Below the pieces are notes generated by a model. That model was not told where the DNA came from. It saw only the letters and a program-made list of their open reading frames with translations, and did not search any database. The position numbers and the translations under genes were made by a program. 64,000 nt of DNA, from the NCBI GenBank assembly GCA_937773555.1, contig CALJVT010000007.1, positions 124,001 through 188,000 on the forward strand, in the 5' to 3' direction. Shown here in pieces: positions 19,634-27,602 of the stretch (position 1 is its first letter; every line of letters begins with the position of its first letter). This DNA is from an uncultured Pseudomonadales bacterium. Lineage in GTDB: Bacteria; Pseudomonadota; Gammaproteobacteria; Pseudomonadales; Balneatricaceae.

Positions 19634-20014
19634 ATGACTAAACCAATAGACAATTGGATTATCTATGATGGCGAATGCCCTTTCTGTTCGCACTATGTAA
19701 AACTAATCCACCTAAAAAAGACAGTGGGTCATATACGAATAATTGATGCGAGAACAAATCCACCTGAGCTCGACATCCTAAAAGAAAAAAATCTTAATAT
19801 AAATCGGGGCATGGCCATTTTTCTCAACAGCCAACTCTATTTTGGTGCAGATTGCATTAATAGATTAGCGCTCTTATCGTCACCCATTGGCTTGTTCAAT
19901 AAACTTAATTACTACGTTTTCAAAATACCACAAATATCACGCATCCTTTACCCCATATTACGAGTAGGTAGAAATGTAGTTATTCACTTGCTTGGCAAAG
20001 GGTTTATTAAATAA
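19634..20014 (+). CDS. DCC-family thiol-disulfide oxidoreductase-like protein (DUF393)
   Basis: A 126-aa protein of the DCC family, named after its N-terminal DxxCxxC motif, here D12-G-E-C15-P-F-C18. The fold is predicted to be thioredoxin-like and the paired cysteines suggest a redox role, but no substrate is known. The middle carries RIIDARTN and the C-terminal half has LLSSPIGLFNKLNYYVFK and a basic amphipathic end. It ends convergently with the acetyltransferase gene, sharing 8 bp. An ATG with TTAATAG upstream starts it; the ribosome-binding site is weak. Confidence 0.85.
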   Translation: MTKPIDNWIIYDGECPFCSHYVKLIHLKKTVGHIRIIDARTNPPELDILKEKNLNINRGMAIFLNSQLYFGADCINRLALLSSPIGLFNKLNYYVFKIPQISRILYPILRVGRNVVIHLLGKGFIK

Positions 20015-20414
20015 ACCGCCCCATACTCAGTCGATCCTCAACGCTGAACCCTAACGCTTGATAAAATGCTGCAACTTCCGCATTGGTTGAGCGAATTTGA
20101 AGATTAACCTTAATACAACCGATGGTTTTTAGTGTTTGGATGGCATATTTTACAAGCGCTGCACCACTGCCACTTCGACGATGCTCTTTAAGTACGGCAA
20201 CTGAATATAGCCATCCGCGATGCCCGTCATAGCCAGCCATGCACGCACCAATTAGTTGACCACCCTGCTCTGCTACGAAGATAAGGTCGTCCACAGCAAG
20301 TTTAGCTGAAACGACAGTTGATGGCTTGTTGTGAAGGGGGTCGCTGGGGAAAACTACAGTCCATAGCTCAATCAAACTAATACGGTCTGATTCTTGAAAT
20401 TTTCGGATCTTCAT
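20007..20414 (-). CDS. GNAT-family N-acetyltransferase (YpeA-like)
   Basis: A 135-aa acetyltransferase fold. The acetyl-CoA binding motif A is VAVLKEHRRSGSGAALV at about residues 73-89 (RRxGxG type). NLQIRSTNAEVAAFYQALGFSVEDR at the C-terminus is motif B and resembles the YpeA group, which includes RimI-like enzymes. The acceptor is unknown. It converges on the DCC gene with an 8-bp overlap. The ATG at 20414 follows a purine-rich but poor ribosome-binding site. Confidence 0.88.
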   Translation of the reverse strand: MKIRKFQESDRISLIELWTVVFPSDPLHNKPSTVVSAKLAVDDLIFVAEQGGQLIGACMAGYDGHRGWLYSVAVLKEHRRSGSGAALVKYAIQTLKTIGCIKVNLQIRSTNAEVAAFYQALGFSVEDRLSMGRFI

Positions 20415-20708
20415 GATTTTCTCATAATAAAAGTCAGTCCATTTATGCTGCCACTAAGGTGCTAATGCAGATTACCCTTCGCGCCTAGATTCTGTCCAGT
20501 GCAGTTTTTTAGTCATCTACTTTCTCAGCTTTAAGTCTCCTTGCAAAAACAACAGCAGCGACTTACTGGCCAATTAAGTTGCTAAAAAAATGTTTATAAA
20601 TTGACACCCTTAATAGAAGCAACAATGAATTGTGGCGCATGTGGTAGAGTGTTTAAGTTATTGTCACATTCACCCAAAGCAAACGCATCAAATAAATAAG
20701 GAAATGAG

Positions 20709-21005
20709 ATGACCGATACGAAGCCAAACATAATTGAGGGGCCTACAGATGATGGTTTTGATTCAGTATTGTCTCAATCCCTGTCTGACGACCTACATAG
20801 AGATATCCTCACATTGACAAGCAGGCTCATCAGCAACACTGCTCACACCAATGACCTCCATATCGTTGACCGAGGTATATATAGTTTGATGGAATCTCTG
20901 GTAGTGATCGCTAAAACATACTCAGAGTCAGAAGAGGAACTCGACGAGATGATAGGCAGCTATATGGACCTAATGAATCAGATTGTCGATAAAAGTAACG
21001 CATAA
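20709..21005 (+). CDS. Small hypothetical protein, paralog of the degenerate copy at 22.5 kb
   Basis: A 98-aa acidic, probably all-helical protein that I do not recognise. No signal peptide, membrane helix or cysteine motif is visible. It starts at ATG 20709 behind AAGGAAATG, a good ribosome-binding site. The segment LSQSLSDDLHRDI through VDRGIYSLMESLVVIAKTYSE is repeated, with most residues conserved, in the degenerate copy at 22514-22780. That conservation shows the frame is real. A possible terminator follows. The gap before it (294 bp) shows only a TTGACA at 20607 with no good -10 partner. Confidence 0.7.
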   Translation: MTDTKPNIIEGPTDDGFDSVLSQSLSDDLHRDILTLTSRLISNTAHTNDLHIVDRGIYSLMESLVVIAKTYSESEEELDEMIGSYMDLMNQIVDKSNA

Positions 21006-21045
21006 AAAAGGCTGGGTATACGCAGGCAGACTAAAGCGCCTTTTT
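21005..21045 (+). terminator. Possible terminator after the small hypothetical gene
   Basis: AAAAAGGC (21005-21012) pairs with GCCTTTTT (21038-21045), giving an 8-bp stem that ends in a T run, but the loop is long (25 nt). It starts right at the stop codon. Part of the same sequence (GGCT...ACGCAGGCA) recurs after the degenerate paralog at 22775-22790. Confidence 0.35.
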
Positions 21046-21233
21046 AGCCATAGCTTACCATCTCTACCGGGGATGAAATAGTTAGCAAATAAAGGGGAGA
21101 CTCACCCACATCTAACGACAGTGGACTGAACCAGAAGGGCAACCTTGACTAGTTACAATGGCTAAAATAGCCACGATTAAACGAGCACCCTTTGACCAGT
21201 TTTATCTACACATCCCTGTGCAGATGATTATTT

Positions 21234-21938
21234 TTAACAGTCTTTATAGCCACTTGCTAAACAATTATTAGACAGTTCTTGTAACCTAGTTCTTTTCGCA
21301 CTGTTCATTTTCTTATCAAGTGCTTGTTTATTTCTAGCACCAAAATCACTGCCACCATAGGCCCCAATGTTAAACCACATATAGGCTCGGTCAATGTCTT
21401 TTGGAATACCATTTCCATGTTGATACATAACACCAAGATTAGCTTGTGCCTCAGCAAGCCCTTGCTGAGCTGCTAGGGTATACCATTTTACGGCTGTTTC
21501 ATCATTCTCTAAAACACCTTGACCTTGATGGTACATAACCCCAAGATTAAATTGAGCATCCGCATCCCCCTGTTCCGCTGCCAAGGCATACCACTTTAAT
21601 GCTGTCTGTTTATTCACTGGCACACCTTCACCATTGGCGTACATAGTTCCCAAACCATACTGGCCAGCTGCATCACCTTGCTCAGCTGCTAAGCTGTACC
21701 ACTTCACAGCGGTTTTAGCGTTCTGCGTCACACCCAACCCAAACTTGTAAAGAGCTCCAAGGCTATTTTGAGCAACAACATCCCCTTGCTCAGCCAAAGG
21801 CACCCACTCTGCTAGAGCAGCTTTGTATTCGCCTATTTGAAAAAACTTAAACCCCGTATCGTAATCAGCTGCAACTGCAACGCCATTGCCAAGTAGCATT
21901 GAAAAGCCTACTGCAACTATAAACTTGTACATACGCAT
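21234..21938 (-). CDS. Secreted Sel1-like repeat protein
   Basis: A 234-aa protein with an N-terminal signal peptide (about 1-23, ending AVAA) and then tandem Sel1-like TPR-type repeats. The units restart at AEQGD near residues 49, 85, 121 and, as AQQGL, 157, a strict 36-residue period with the usual AQxxLGxxYxxGxGV pattern. A C-terminal segment with two cysteines (SNNCLASGYKDC) follows. Such proteins act as periplasmic or envelope scaffolds for protein contacts, but no partner is suggested by the neighbours. It is transcribed opposite to the small hypothetical genes on both sides. Confidence 0.9.
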   Translation of the reverse strand: MRMYKFIVAVGFSMLLGNGVAVAADYDTGFKFFQIGEYKAALAEWVPLAEQGDVVAQNSLGALYKFGLGVTQNAKTAVKWYSLAAEQGDAAGQYGLGTMYANGEGVPVNKQTALKWYALAAEQGDADAQFNLGVMYHQGQGVLENDETAVKWYTLAAQQGLAEAQANLGVMYQHGNGIPKDIDRAYMWFNIGAYGGSDFGARNKQALDKKMNSAKRTRLQELSNNCLASGYKDC

Positions 21939-22102
21939 CCACTTAGTCTCACATTAGTTATAATCTTCAGTCACCAGTATACCTATTTGTTATCAATAAA
22001 TGTTCTAATATGTTGCCATTAATTACTCAGATACACACAGTCAAGGGCACATTAAAGTATAAAATGCCCAGCGTTCTTAACCATCGAGGATAAAGAAATA
22101 AA

Positions 22103-22441
22103 ATGCCCGACCCAACACAAGAGCGGATGTACAAGAAAGGTCAGTCAGAACAATCTATAGAGCAACATAAGCTCGATTTGATTGCGTGGGAGCTCATGGC
22201 GGTAGGCGAGCACCTGCTCGACCCAGATGGACTGGACAAAGGACATATTCAGGAGTGTCTCGATTACTGCTACAACGTTAATTCGCTAACAGATGAACAG
22301 TTTATTAAGGCGTTTGTAATAGATGGAAAGGTAGAGATGTATAAGTGGGAATACACAGAAGACCCCAGCATTCATGACCTACTGTTTGGTCACAGTGCAG
22401 TGTCAACTTTAGTCGCAGAAGAAGAGAATGAAGAAGATTGA
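22103..22441 (+). CDS. Small acidic hypothetical protein
   Basis: A 112-aa acidic protein without a recognised domain, signal peptide or membrane segment. The N-terminal part (KGQSEQSIEQHKLDLIAWEL) looks helical, a middle block contains two cysteines (QECLDYCYN), and the tail is AEEENEED. The start ATG at 22103 has only an A-rich leader. The last codons overlap the ATG of the next open frame at 22428 by 14 bp, so the two may be translated together. I cannot assign a function. Confidence 0.55.
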   Translation: MPDPTQERMYKKGQSEQSIEQHKLDLIAWELMAVGEHLLDPDGLDKGHIQECLDYCYNVNSLTDEQFIKAFVIDGKVEMYKWEYTEDPSIHDLLFGHSAVSTLVAEEENEED

Positions 22442-22622
22442 TAAGTCAGCCATGGTTGCTCACTTTTTAGCTAATATGAATCGCATAAATGAGGCTGAAC
22501 CAGATGCGTTTAAGAGCCTGAAGAAGATGAGCTTTATAGCCAATTGTGCCAGTCACTATCAGAGGATCTCCATCGAGACATACAGTCCATCATCCTCAGA
22601 ATGTCAAGCAACACAGCCCTAG
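22428..22622 (+). CDS. Short hypothetical ORF running into the degenerate paralog
   Basis: A 64-codon frame (MKKIDKSAMVAHFLANMN...) that starts inside the end of the 112-aa gene and is positioned for coupled translation. Its first ~32 residues resemble nothing I know. From about 22514 onward it reads out of frame through sequence homologous to the intact 98-aa gene, so its second half is probably not native. It may be the 5' part of a former gene now broken by a frameshift. Confidence 0.35.
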   Translation: MKKIDKSAMVAHFLANMNRINEAEPDAFKSLKKMSFIANCASHYQRISIETYSPSSSECQATQP

Positions 22623-22780
22623 CAACGGATTTAAAGAGAGTTGATCGAGGTATCTACAGCCTAATGGAGTCTTTAGTCGTTATTGCCCAGACCTACTCAG
22701 AGACTGACGAGGAACTAGAAGAGATGTAAGCTCTCTACTCAGACCTAATGCATCAGATATCAAACAAGAAAAACGGCTAA
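22514..22780 (+). pseudogene. Degenerate paralog of the 98-aa gene at 20.7 kb
   Basis: Read in the frame of codon 22544, this segment gives LCQSLSEDLHRDI..., VDRGIYSLMESLVVIAQTY and SETDEELEEM. It aligns with the intact copy at 20709-21005 through most of its length. A TAA at 22727-22729 interrupts it. Translation past the stop continues the homology (YSDLMHQI against YMDLMNQI) to a second TAA at 22778. No in-frame ATG or ribosome-binding site is found upstream, where a TAA at 22511 closes the frame. The copy is therefore truncated at both ends. Confidence 0.7.
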
Positions 22781-22850
22781 ACGCAGGCAAGGAAGGCTAT
22801 TTAGTATCTAAACCTTGCCTAACCCGTCAAAAAAGGCTTGGAAACTGGGG

Positions 22851-23224
<374 letters not shown>

Positions 23225-23230
23225 GCGCGC

Positions 23231-23259
23231 AGGATACCGAGTTTAGCTAGCGCTGGCAA
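23231..23259 (-). promoter_or_regulatory. rnpB promoter
   Basis: -35 TTGCCA (23254-23259), a 17-bp spacer, and -10 TATCCT (23231-23236) on the minus strand, followed by a GC-rich discriminator (GCGCGC). Start spacing agrees with the RNA 5' end predicted from the P1 helix. The GC-rich discriminator is a feature of growth-rate and ppGpp-controlled stable RNA promoters. Confidence 0.65.
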
Positions 23260-23283
23260 GGCCAAATACAGACTAAGCTGCAG

Positions 23284-24126
23284 TTACTTACCCTGCAGCT
23301 CTAGGGCTCTGTCATACAATGCCTTTTTTTTATGCCCCGTAATAGCCGCAGTAATAGCTGCTGCCTTTTTTATAGGCAACTCCGCTAATAATAAAGTGAG
23401 CATACGTTCCTCTTCTGGGCCAATATCCTGCAACTGTTCTGGCTCTGCGCCCTCAATGAGCACCACAAACTCGCCTTTTTGCTGGTTGTGATCAGCCGAC
23501 AACCAGGCTTGTACTTTACTTGCAGGGGCACCGTAAACAGTTTCAAAGGTTTTGGTAAGTTCTCGAGCCAAGACTAATTGCCTGTCTGGGCCTATGACTG
23601 ACACAATGTCGTCAACCATGGCAACAATACGATGCGGGGACTCATAGAATACTTGGGTATGAGTCACTTTAGCTAGCAGCGCCAGATGTTGCCTACGACC
23701 GCTGCTTTTAGCGGGTAAAAAACCATAAAAGCTAAATCGATCAGTGGACAACCCCGACACACTGAGTCCTGCAATTAATGCACAGGGGCCCACTATGGGA
23801 ACGACCCTGTACCCTGCATCGCGAACTGCACTCACAAGGTGATACCCTGGATCTGAAATAAGTGGTGTCCCAGCATCTGAAATTAAGGCAATAGATTGGC
23901 CCGCTGCCAATTTTTGCACCAGTGCCTGGGCCCTTTGTCGCTCATTATGATCGTGTACCGCTAACATTGGCGTAGATATAGAAAAGTGTTGCATTAACCG
24001 GCCACTGTGGCGTGTATCTTCAGCGGCGATGAGGTCTACTTTTTTTAGAGTGTCTACAGCCCTTGGGCTTAGATCTTCTAAGTTACCAATAGGAGTTGAA
24101 ACTACATAAAGAATTGCTGTTGTCAT
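23284..24126 (-). CDS. rsmI: 16S rRNA 2'-O-ribose C1402 methyltransferase RsmI
   Basis: SAM-dependent methyltransferase of the tetrapyrrole-methylase fold that methylates the ribose of C1402, the nucleotide also modified by RsmH. It has 280 aa. Motifs in order are VVSTPIGNLEDLSPRA (about 8-23), AEDTRHSGRLM, LISDAGTPLISDPGYHLV, and the C-terminal REL-TKTFE block with GEFVVLIEG. It is divergent from lpoA with a 130-bp gap, the classical arrangement in gammaproteobacteria. Confidence 0.98.
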   Translation of the reverse strand: MTTAILYVVSTPIGNLEDLSPRAVDTLKKVDLIAAEDTRHSGRLMQHFSISTPMLAVHDHNERQRAQALVQKLAAGQSIALISDAGTPLISDPGYHLVSAVRDAGYRVVPIVGPCALIAGLSVSGLSTDRFSFYGFLPAKSSGRRQHLALLAKVTHTQVFYESPHRIVAMVDDIVSVIGPDRQLVLARELTKTFETVYGAPASKVQAWLSADHNQQKGEFVVLIEGAEPEQLQDIGPEEERMLTLLLAELPIKKAAAITAAITGHKKKALYDRALELQGK

Positions 24127-24256
24127 GCCTTTGGGCCTTTTGGACTTGTTTGACCGAGCTTTTATGCTAGGCTTACTTAACTCAGATAAAAGCAGAGGTC
24201 TGAGCTAAGGGTATTGTAACCTAAACCGCCTAAACCATACCTGCTAAGAATGCTTT

Positions 24257-25978
24257 ATGACCTTAATCCGACACTATTGCTTACGCTTCACAAGCCTCAC
24301 ATGGTGCTTAGTATTTCTCAGTGCTTGTCAGCAGCAAAATGTGCTTCCAACATCCCCAGCACCCAAACCTGTGATGACACCAGCCCAAGCAAAGGTAGCC
24401 ACTAAAAAAGTTGCAGATACGATTGTTATTAATTTGGATTTGACTCAAAAAAAAGCACCAAAGCCAAACACACAACCAAAAATAATACCTATACCAAAGG
24501 CAGCACTAACACTAGCACCAACACTGACGTCAATACAAAAACCAGAACCAGCGCCAGCACTGATAACAATAACTAAGCCTTCCAAAGCAATAGCAGTAGC
24601 TCAAGCGTTAATACCCGTTCAAAAAAGCATTGTCTCCAAGGACAAGATAGCCGCTAGCTTAGTGATACCTGACAATGCGGTTACTGAAACCCAACAGCGT
24701 CCAACCACTTCTGTGAACAGTGAGAAGTACCAAGACTTAATCATCCAGCTTGATGCAAAACCGGAGGGTGTTGCCAATACACTCCCAGGGCCCGCTGTTA
24801 AGGACATCATCGAAGAAACGGGGATAGACCAAGCGCCTCTAATAATACTTAAAACAGCCCCCAAGGCACCTGCTCAGCGCATAATTAATGTGGCTGCCAA
24901 CGCACCTAAACGTATTGCCTTAGCCATGCCCTTGAACGGTAAACTGGGTAAAGCAGGGCAAGCTGTGGTGGACGGTTTTATGGCTGCTCGGTTTGAATCC
25001 AAAGCAGGCTCTGACGCTATTGCCTATATCAAAGTTTATGACACCACACAACTAAGCAGCCTTGATGCACTTTATTTTCAGGCTTCAGCTGATAGGATGG
25101 AAATAGTCATCGGCCCTCTCGACAAAAAGAGGGTGATTGAGCTTAGTCAAAAAGATGCGCTACCTATCCCTACACTGGCCCTTAATTACATCCCCATAGG
25201 CAGTAATAATAATAGTACCACCAGCAACTTAATTCAGTTTGGCTTAGCCGTAGAAGACGAAGCCTTACAATTAGCTCAACGTAGTTTAACAGCGGGCCAT
25301 AAGCGAATTATTATTTTGCACCAAGACCAGCCATGGGCTATTAGAGCAGCACAACATTTTGAGTCCTCTTGGGTTGAATTAGGTGGTGAAATTGCAGATC
25401 AGGTAAGCTTTTCTGGCGCTGGTGACCATTCCGAGACGATTACCCAAGCCTTACTCATCAACCAGAGTCATGAACGTGCAAAAATGCTCAAAACACACCT
25501 AGCAGGCAGTGGCAACGCTGTTAAGTTTGAGCCTCGACGACGCAAGGATGTTGATGCAATTGTGCTATTTTCATTACCCACAGATGGGCGTCAAATTATC
25601 CCAACATTAGCCTTCCACTATGCTGCTGACCTTCCCGTTTATGCAAGCCACCACATATACCAAGGCCCTACTGATACGAGCCGTGATCGAGATTTAGAAG
25701 GCGTCATTTTTACAGAACTACCTTGGCTCATAGAGCAGCCTAGCGTGCAACAAAAAATAAGCCAAAAATGGCCTAATAGAGAGAGATACTCGCGCCTTTT
25801 TGCTATTGGCGTTGATGCATACCAGCTATTTCCAAGGCTTGAAGAGTTACAAAACCTTACCAATAGCAGCGTAGATGGCGTAACCGGCATTTTGCAAATG
25901 AATAGCCTTGGCAGGATAGTAACCCAGAGTTCATGGGGGCAATTCAAGTCTGGCAAAGTGCTTGTGGACCCAAAATAA
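24257..25978 (+). CDS. lpoA: Outer-membrane lipoprotein LpoA, activator of PBP1A (shortened N-terminal domain)
   Basis: Outer-membrane lipoprotein that reaches through the periplasm to stimulate the synthase PBP1A. It has 573 aa. A lipoprotein signal ends in the lipobox LSAC at about residue 23. Residues ~30-215 are a Pro/Ala/Lys/Thr-rich low-complexity linker with no helical repeats. Residues ~215-570 match the LpoA C-terminal periplasmic-binding-protein-like domain (RIALAMPLNGKLGKAGQAV, IVIGPLDKKRV, DAIVLFSLPTDGRQI, LPVYASHHIY). The N-terminal TPR domain of E. coli LpoA (678 aa) is missing. It is first in lpoA-yraN-diaA-dolP, overlapping yraN by 1 bp. Confidence 0.93.
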   Translation: MTLIRHYCLRFTSLTWCLVFLSACQQQNVLPTSPAPKPVMTPAQAKVATKKVADTIVINLDLTQKKAPKPNTQPKIIPIPKAALTLAPTLTSIQKPEPAPALITITKPSKAIAVAQALIPVQKSIVSKDKIAASLVIPDNAVTETQQRPTTSVNSEKYQDLIIQLDAKPEGVANTLPGPAVKDIIEETGIDQAPLIILKTAPKAPAQRIINVAANAPKRIALAMPLNGKLGKAGQAVVDGFMAARFESKAGSDAIAYIKVYDTTQLSSLDALYFQASADRMEIVIGPLDKKRVIELSQKDALPIPTLALNYIPIGSNNNSTTSNLIQFGLAVEDEALQLAQRSLTAGHKRIIILHQDQPWAIRAAQHFESSWVELGGEIADQVSFSGAGDHSETITQALLINQSHERAKMLKTHLAGSGNAVKFEPRRRKDVDAIVLFSLPTDGRQIIPTLAFHYAADLPVYASHHIYQGPTDTSRDRDLEGVIFTELPWLIEQPSVQQKISQKWPNRERYSRLFAIGVDAYQLFPRLEELQNLTNSSVDGVTGILQMNSLGRIVTQSSWGQFKSGKVLVDPK

Positions 25979-26358
25979 TGGTGATGAATTCCACTCAAGT
26001 GGGGGCATGGGCCGAAGACATCGCCTGGCAACATATACAGCAACGGGGCTGGAGTTTAATTGCGCGTAATTTTTTTTGCAAAGGTGGTGAGCTTGACATC
26101 ATAGTTCAAAAAGGTGATGTGCTGGCATTTGTTGAAGTAAAGTACCGTAAAAATCACACGATGGGTGGCGCCATAGCCAGCCTTAGTCATGCCAAACAAC
26201 GTCACTTAATTCATAGCGCTAAGGTGTTTTTGCAACGCTATCCATTACTCAGCAAGTTGAACTGTCGCTTTGATCTTATTGCCATTAGTGGTTCCGATGG
26301 CCCCCATAGCCAAGTTCAGATACAATGGTTGGATAATGCATTTATCACTTCAGGCTAA
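25978..26358 (+). CDS. yraN: YraN family protein (UPF0102), nuclease-like
   Basis: A small protein with the predicted restriction-endonuclease-like fold of UPF0102. From ATG 25978 it has 126 aa. The family pattern is AEDIAWQHIQQRGW (about 13-26), then GGELDIIVQKGDVLAFVEVKYR (about 40-61), with the E-x-D ... E-V-K residues expected for metal binding. Its cellular function is not settled. The start overlaps the lpoA stop (TAATG); another ATG lies two codons on. It sits in the conserved lpoA-yraN-diaA-dolP order. Confidence 0.93.
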   Translation: MVMNSTQVGAWAEDIAWQHIQQRGWSLIARNFFCKGGELDIIVQKGDVLAFVEVKYRKNHTMGGAIASLSHAKQRHLIHSAKVFLQRYPLLSKLNCRFDLIAISGSDGPHSQVQIQWLDNAFITSG

Positions 26359-26373
26359 GGCTAGAGCTCATTA

Positions 26374-26967
26374 ATGGAACTGCAAGAAAGGGTTATTAAT
26401 CAATTCCATGAGCACATGGGCTGCGCAGCATACAGTGCAGAGCATCTACCTCAAGATATTGCTATAGCAGCACAGATGCTGCATCAATGTTTTATCCAGG
26501 AAGGTAAAGTTCTCATTTGTGGCAATGGTGCCAACGCGGCCAATGGCCACCATTTTAGTGCCGCTTTGTTAAGCCGTTTCAGGCAAGAACGCCCAAGCTT
26601 ACCCGCTTTTAATTTGGCCGCTGACAGTACAACGATGAGTGCAGTTATTCGTGACTCTAGTTTTCAAGATGTGTTTGCCAAGCAGATTACAGCGCTGGGG
26701 CAGCAAGGTGACATCGTTATTGTTATGTCAGAACAAGGTAATTGTGGTAATTTAATTCAGGCAATACAAGCCGCCCATAATCGTAACTTACAAGTTATTT
26801 CAATTACTGGTCAAAGCGGTGGCGATATGGCCACAATTTTGGATCCAGACGATGTTGCTATTCGCATTCCTAGTGATAACAGCGTGAACATATTACAACT
26901 GCAGCTGGTAACCATTCACTGTCTTTGTGATTTAATCGATTTTCAATTATTTGGGAGCAATGAATAA
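26374..26967 (+). CDS. diaA: DnaA-initiator-associating protein DiaA (SIS domain)
   Basis: A 197-aa SIS-domain protein of the DiaA/GmhA family. In E. coli DiaA is a tetramer that binds DnaA and promotes ordered initiation at oriC; GmhA is a sedoheptulose-7-phosphate isomerase. Position between yraN and dolP points to DiaA. Motifs: CGNGANAANGHHFSAALLSRF (about 50-70), SEQGNCGNLIQAIQAA, and VTIHCLCDLIDFQLFG at the C-terminus, which is characteristic of DiaA. It starts at ATG 26374 and ends directly before dolP. Confidence 0.92.
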   Translation: MELQERVINQFHEHMGCAAYSAEHLPQDIAIAAQMLHQCFIQEGKVLICGNGANAANGHHFSAALLSRFRQERPSLPAFNLAADSTTMSAVIRDSSFQDVFAKQITALGQQGDIVIVMSEQGNCGNLIQAIQAAHNRNLQVISITGQSGGDMATILDPDDVAIRIPSDNSVNILQLQLVTIHCLCDLIDFQLFGSNE

Positions 26968-27537
26968 ATGCTAAAAAGAGGTATTCAACTCATCACTTTA
27001 GCTAGCTGCATCAGTTTTGTGAGCGCTTGTACACCGCTGCTTAACAGTGCGCCAATCACCGACAACAAAGGTTCTCGCTCCTTAGGCACCTTGTACAATG
27101 ACCAGCTCATAGAGACGTCTGCAGTAGACGCTATTCTACGTGCTTCACCTTTGCTAGCAAACGCTAATGTTGGTGCTGTCAGCGTGAACGGGATTGTGTT
27201 ACTCATTGGCCAAGTGCCCAGTGAAGACACTAAGATTATCGCAGGTGCAAAAGCCCGTGGTATAAGCAATGCCCGCAAAGTACATAATGAACTTTTAGTT
27301 AGCGGGCCGGCGTCATATATTGTTAGAACCAATGACACCCTCATCACGACTAAGGTAAAGGCACGCATGGTGGGTGAAACTGCTTTTCCAGTGAGTCGGA
27401 TTAAAGTCATCACTGAGAATGGAGTCGTTTATCTGATGGGGCTTGTCACCCATGCGGAGGCAGATTGGGCTGTAAGAATTGTTTCTAGTGCTAGCGGCAT
27501 ACAACGCATTGTTAAGGTATTTGAATATATCGATTAG
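26968..27537 (+). CDS. dolP: Outer-membrane lipoprotein DolP (YraP), dual BON domain
   Basis: Lipoprotein that supports outer-membrane integrity and localises to division sites in E. coli. It has 189 aa. The lipobox VSAC ends at about residue 21. Two BON domains follow: the first (about 48-110) contains VNGIVLLIGQVPSED and the second (about 118-185) contains VITENGVVYLMGLVTHAEADWAV. It is the last gene of the lpoA cluster and is followed at once by a strong bidirectional hairpin. Confidence 0.94.
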   Translation: MLKRGIQLITLASCISFVSACTPLLNSAPITDNKGSRSLGTLYNDQLIETSAVDAILRASPLLANANVGAVSVNGIVLLIGQVPSEDTKIIAGAKARGISNARKVHNELLVSGPASYIVRTNDTLITTKVKARMVGETAFPVSRIKVITENGVVYLMGLVTHAEADWAVRIVSSASGIQRIVKVFEYID

Positions 27538-27550
27538 CCTGAAGATGGTT

Positions 27551-27602
27551 TCTACAAGACAATAAAAAAGGGCCTAATGGCCCTTTTTTATTGTCTTGTA
27601 GA
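27551..27602. terminator. Bidirectional rho-independent terminator between dolP and sspB
   Basis: A perfect inverted repeat: 24 bp per arm with a 4-nt TAAT loop (27575-27578). The core is GGGCC/GGCCC flanked by six A on one side and six T on the other, so it acts as an intrinsic terminator on both strands. The outer part (CTACAAGACAAT) extends the stem far beyond what is needed. The end of the repeat touches the sspB stop codon. Confidence 0.93.

Noticed and set aside
21390-21810. About 108-bp periodic similarity considered as a DNA repeat array
   Set aside because: It is the coding reflection of the 36-residue Sel1-like repeats, not a separate element.
24150-24178. TTGACC with a 17-bp spacer to TTACTT as a lpoA promoter
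   Set aside because: The -35 is good but the -10 matches the consensus at only two positions.
25639-26043. A 134-codon frame antisense to the end of lpoA and the start of yraN
   Set aside because: Both genes on the plus strand are well supported by family motifs; the antisense product is unlike any protein.
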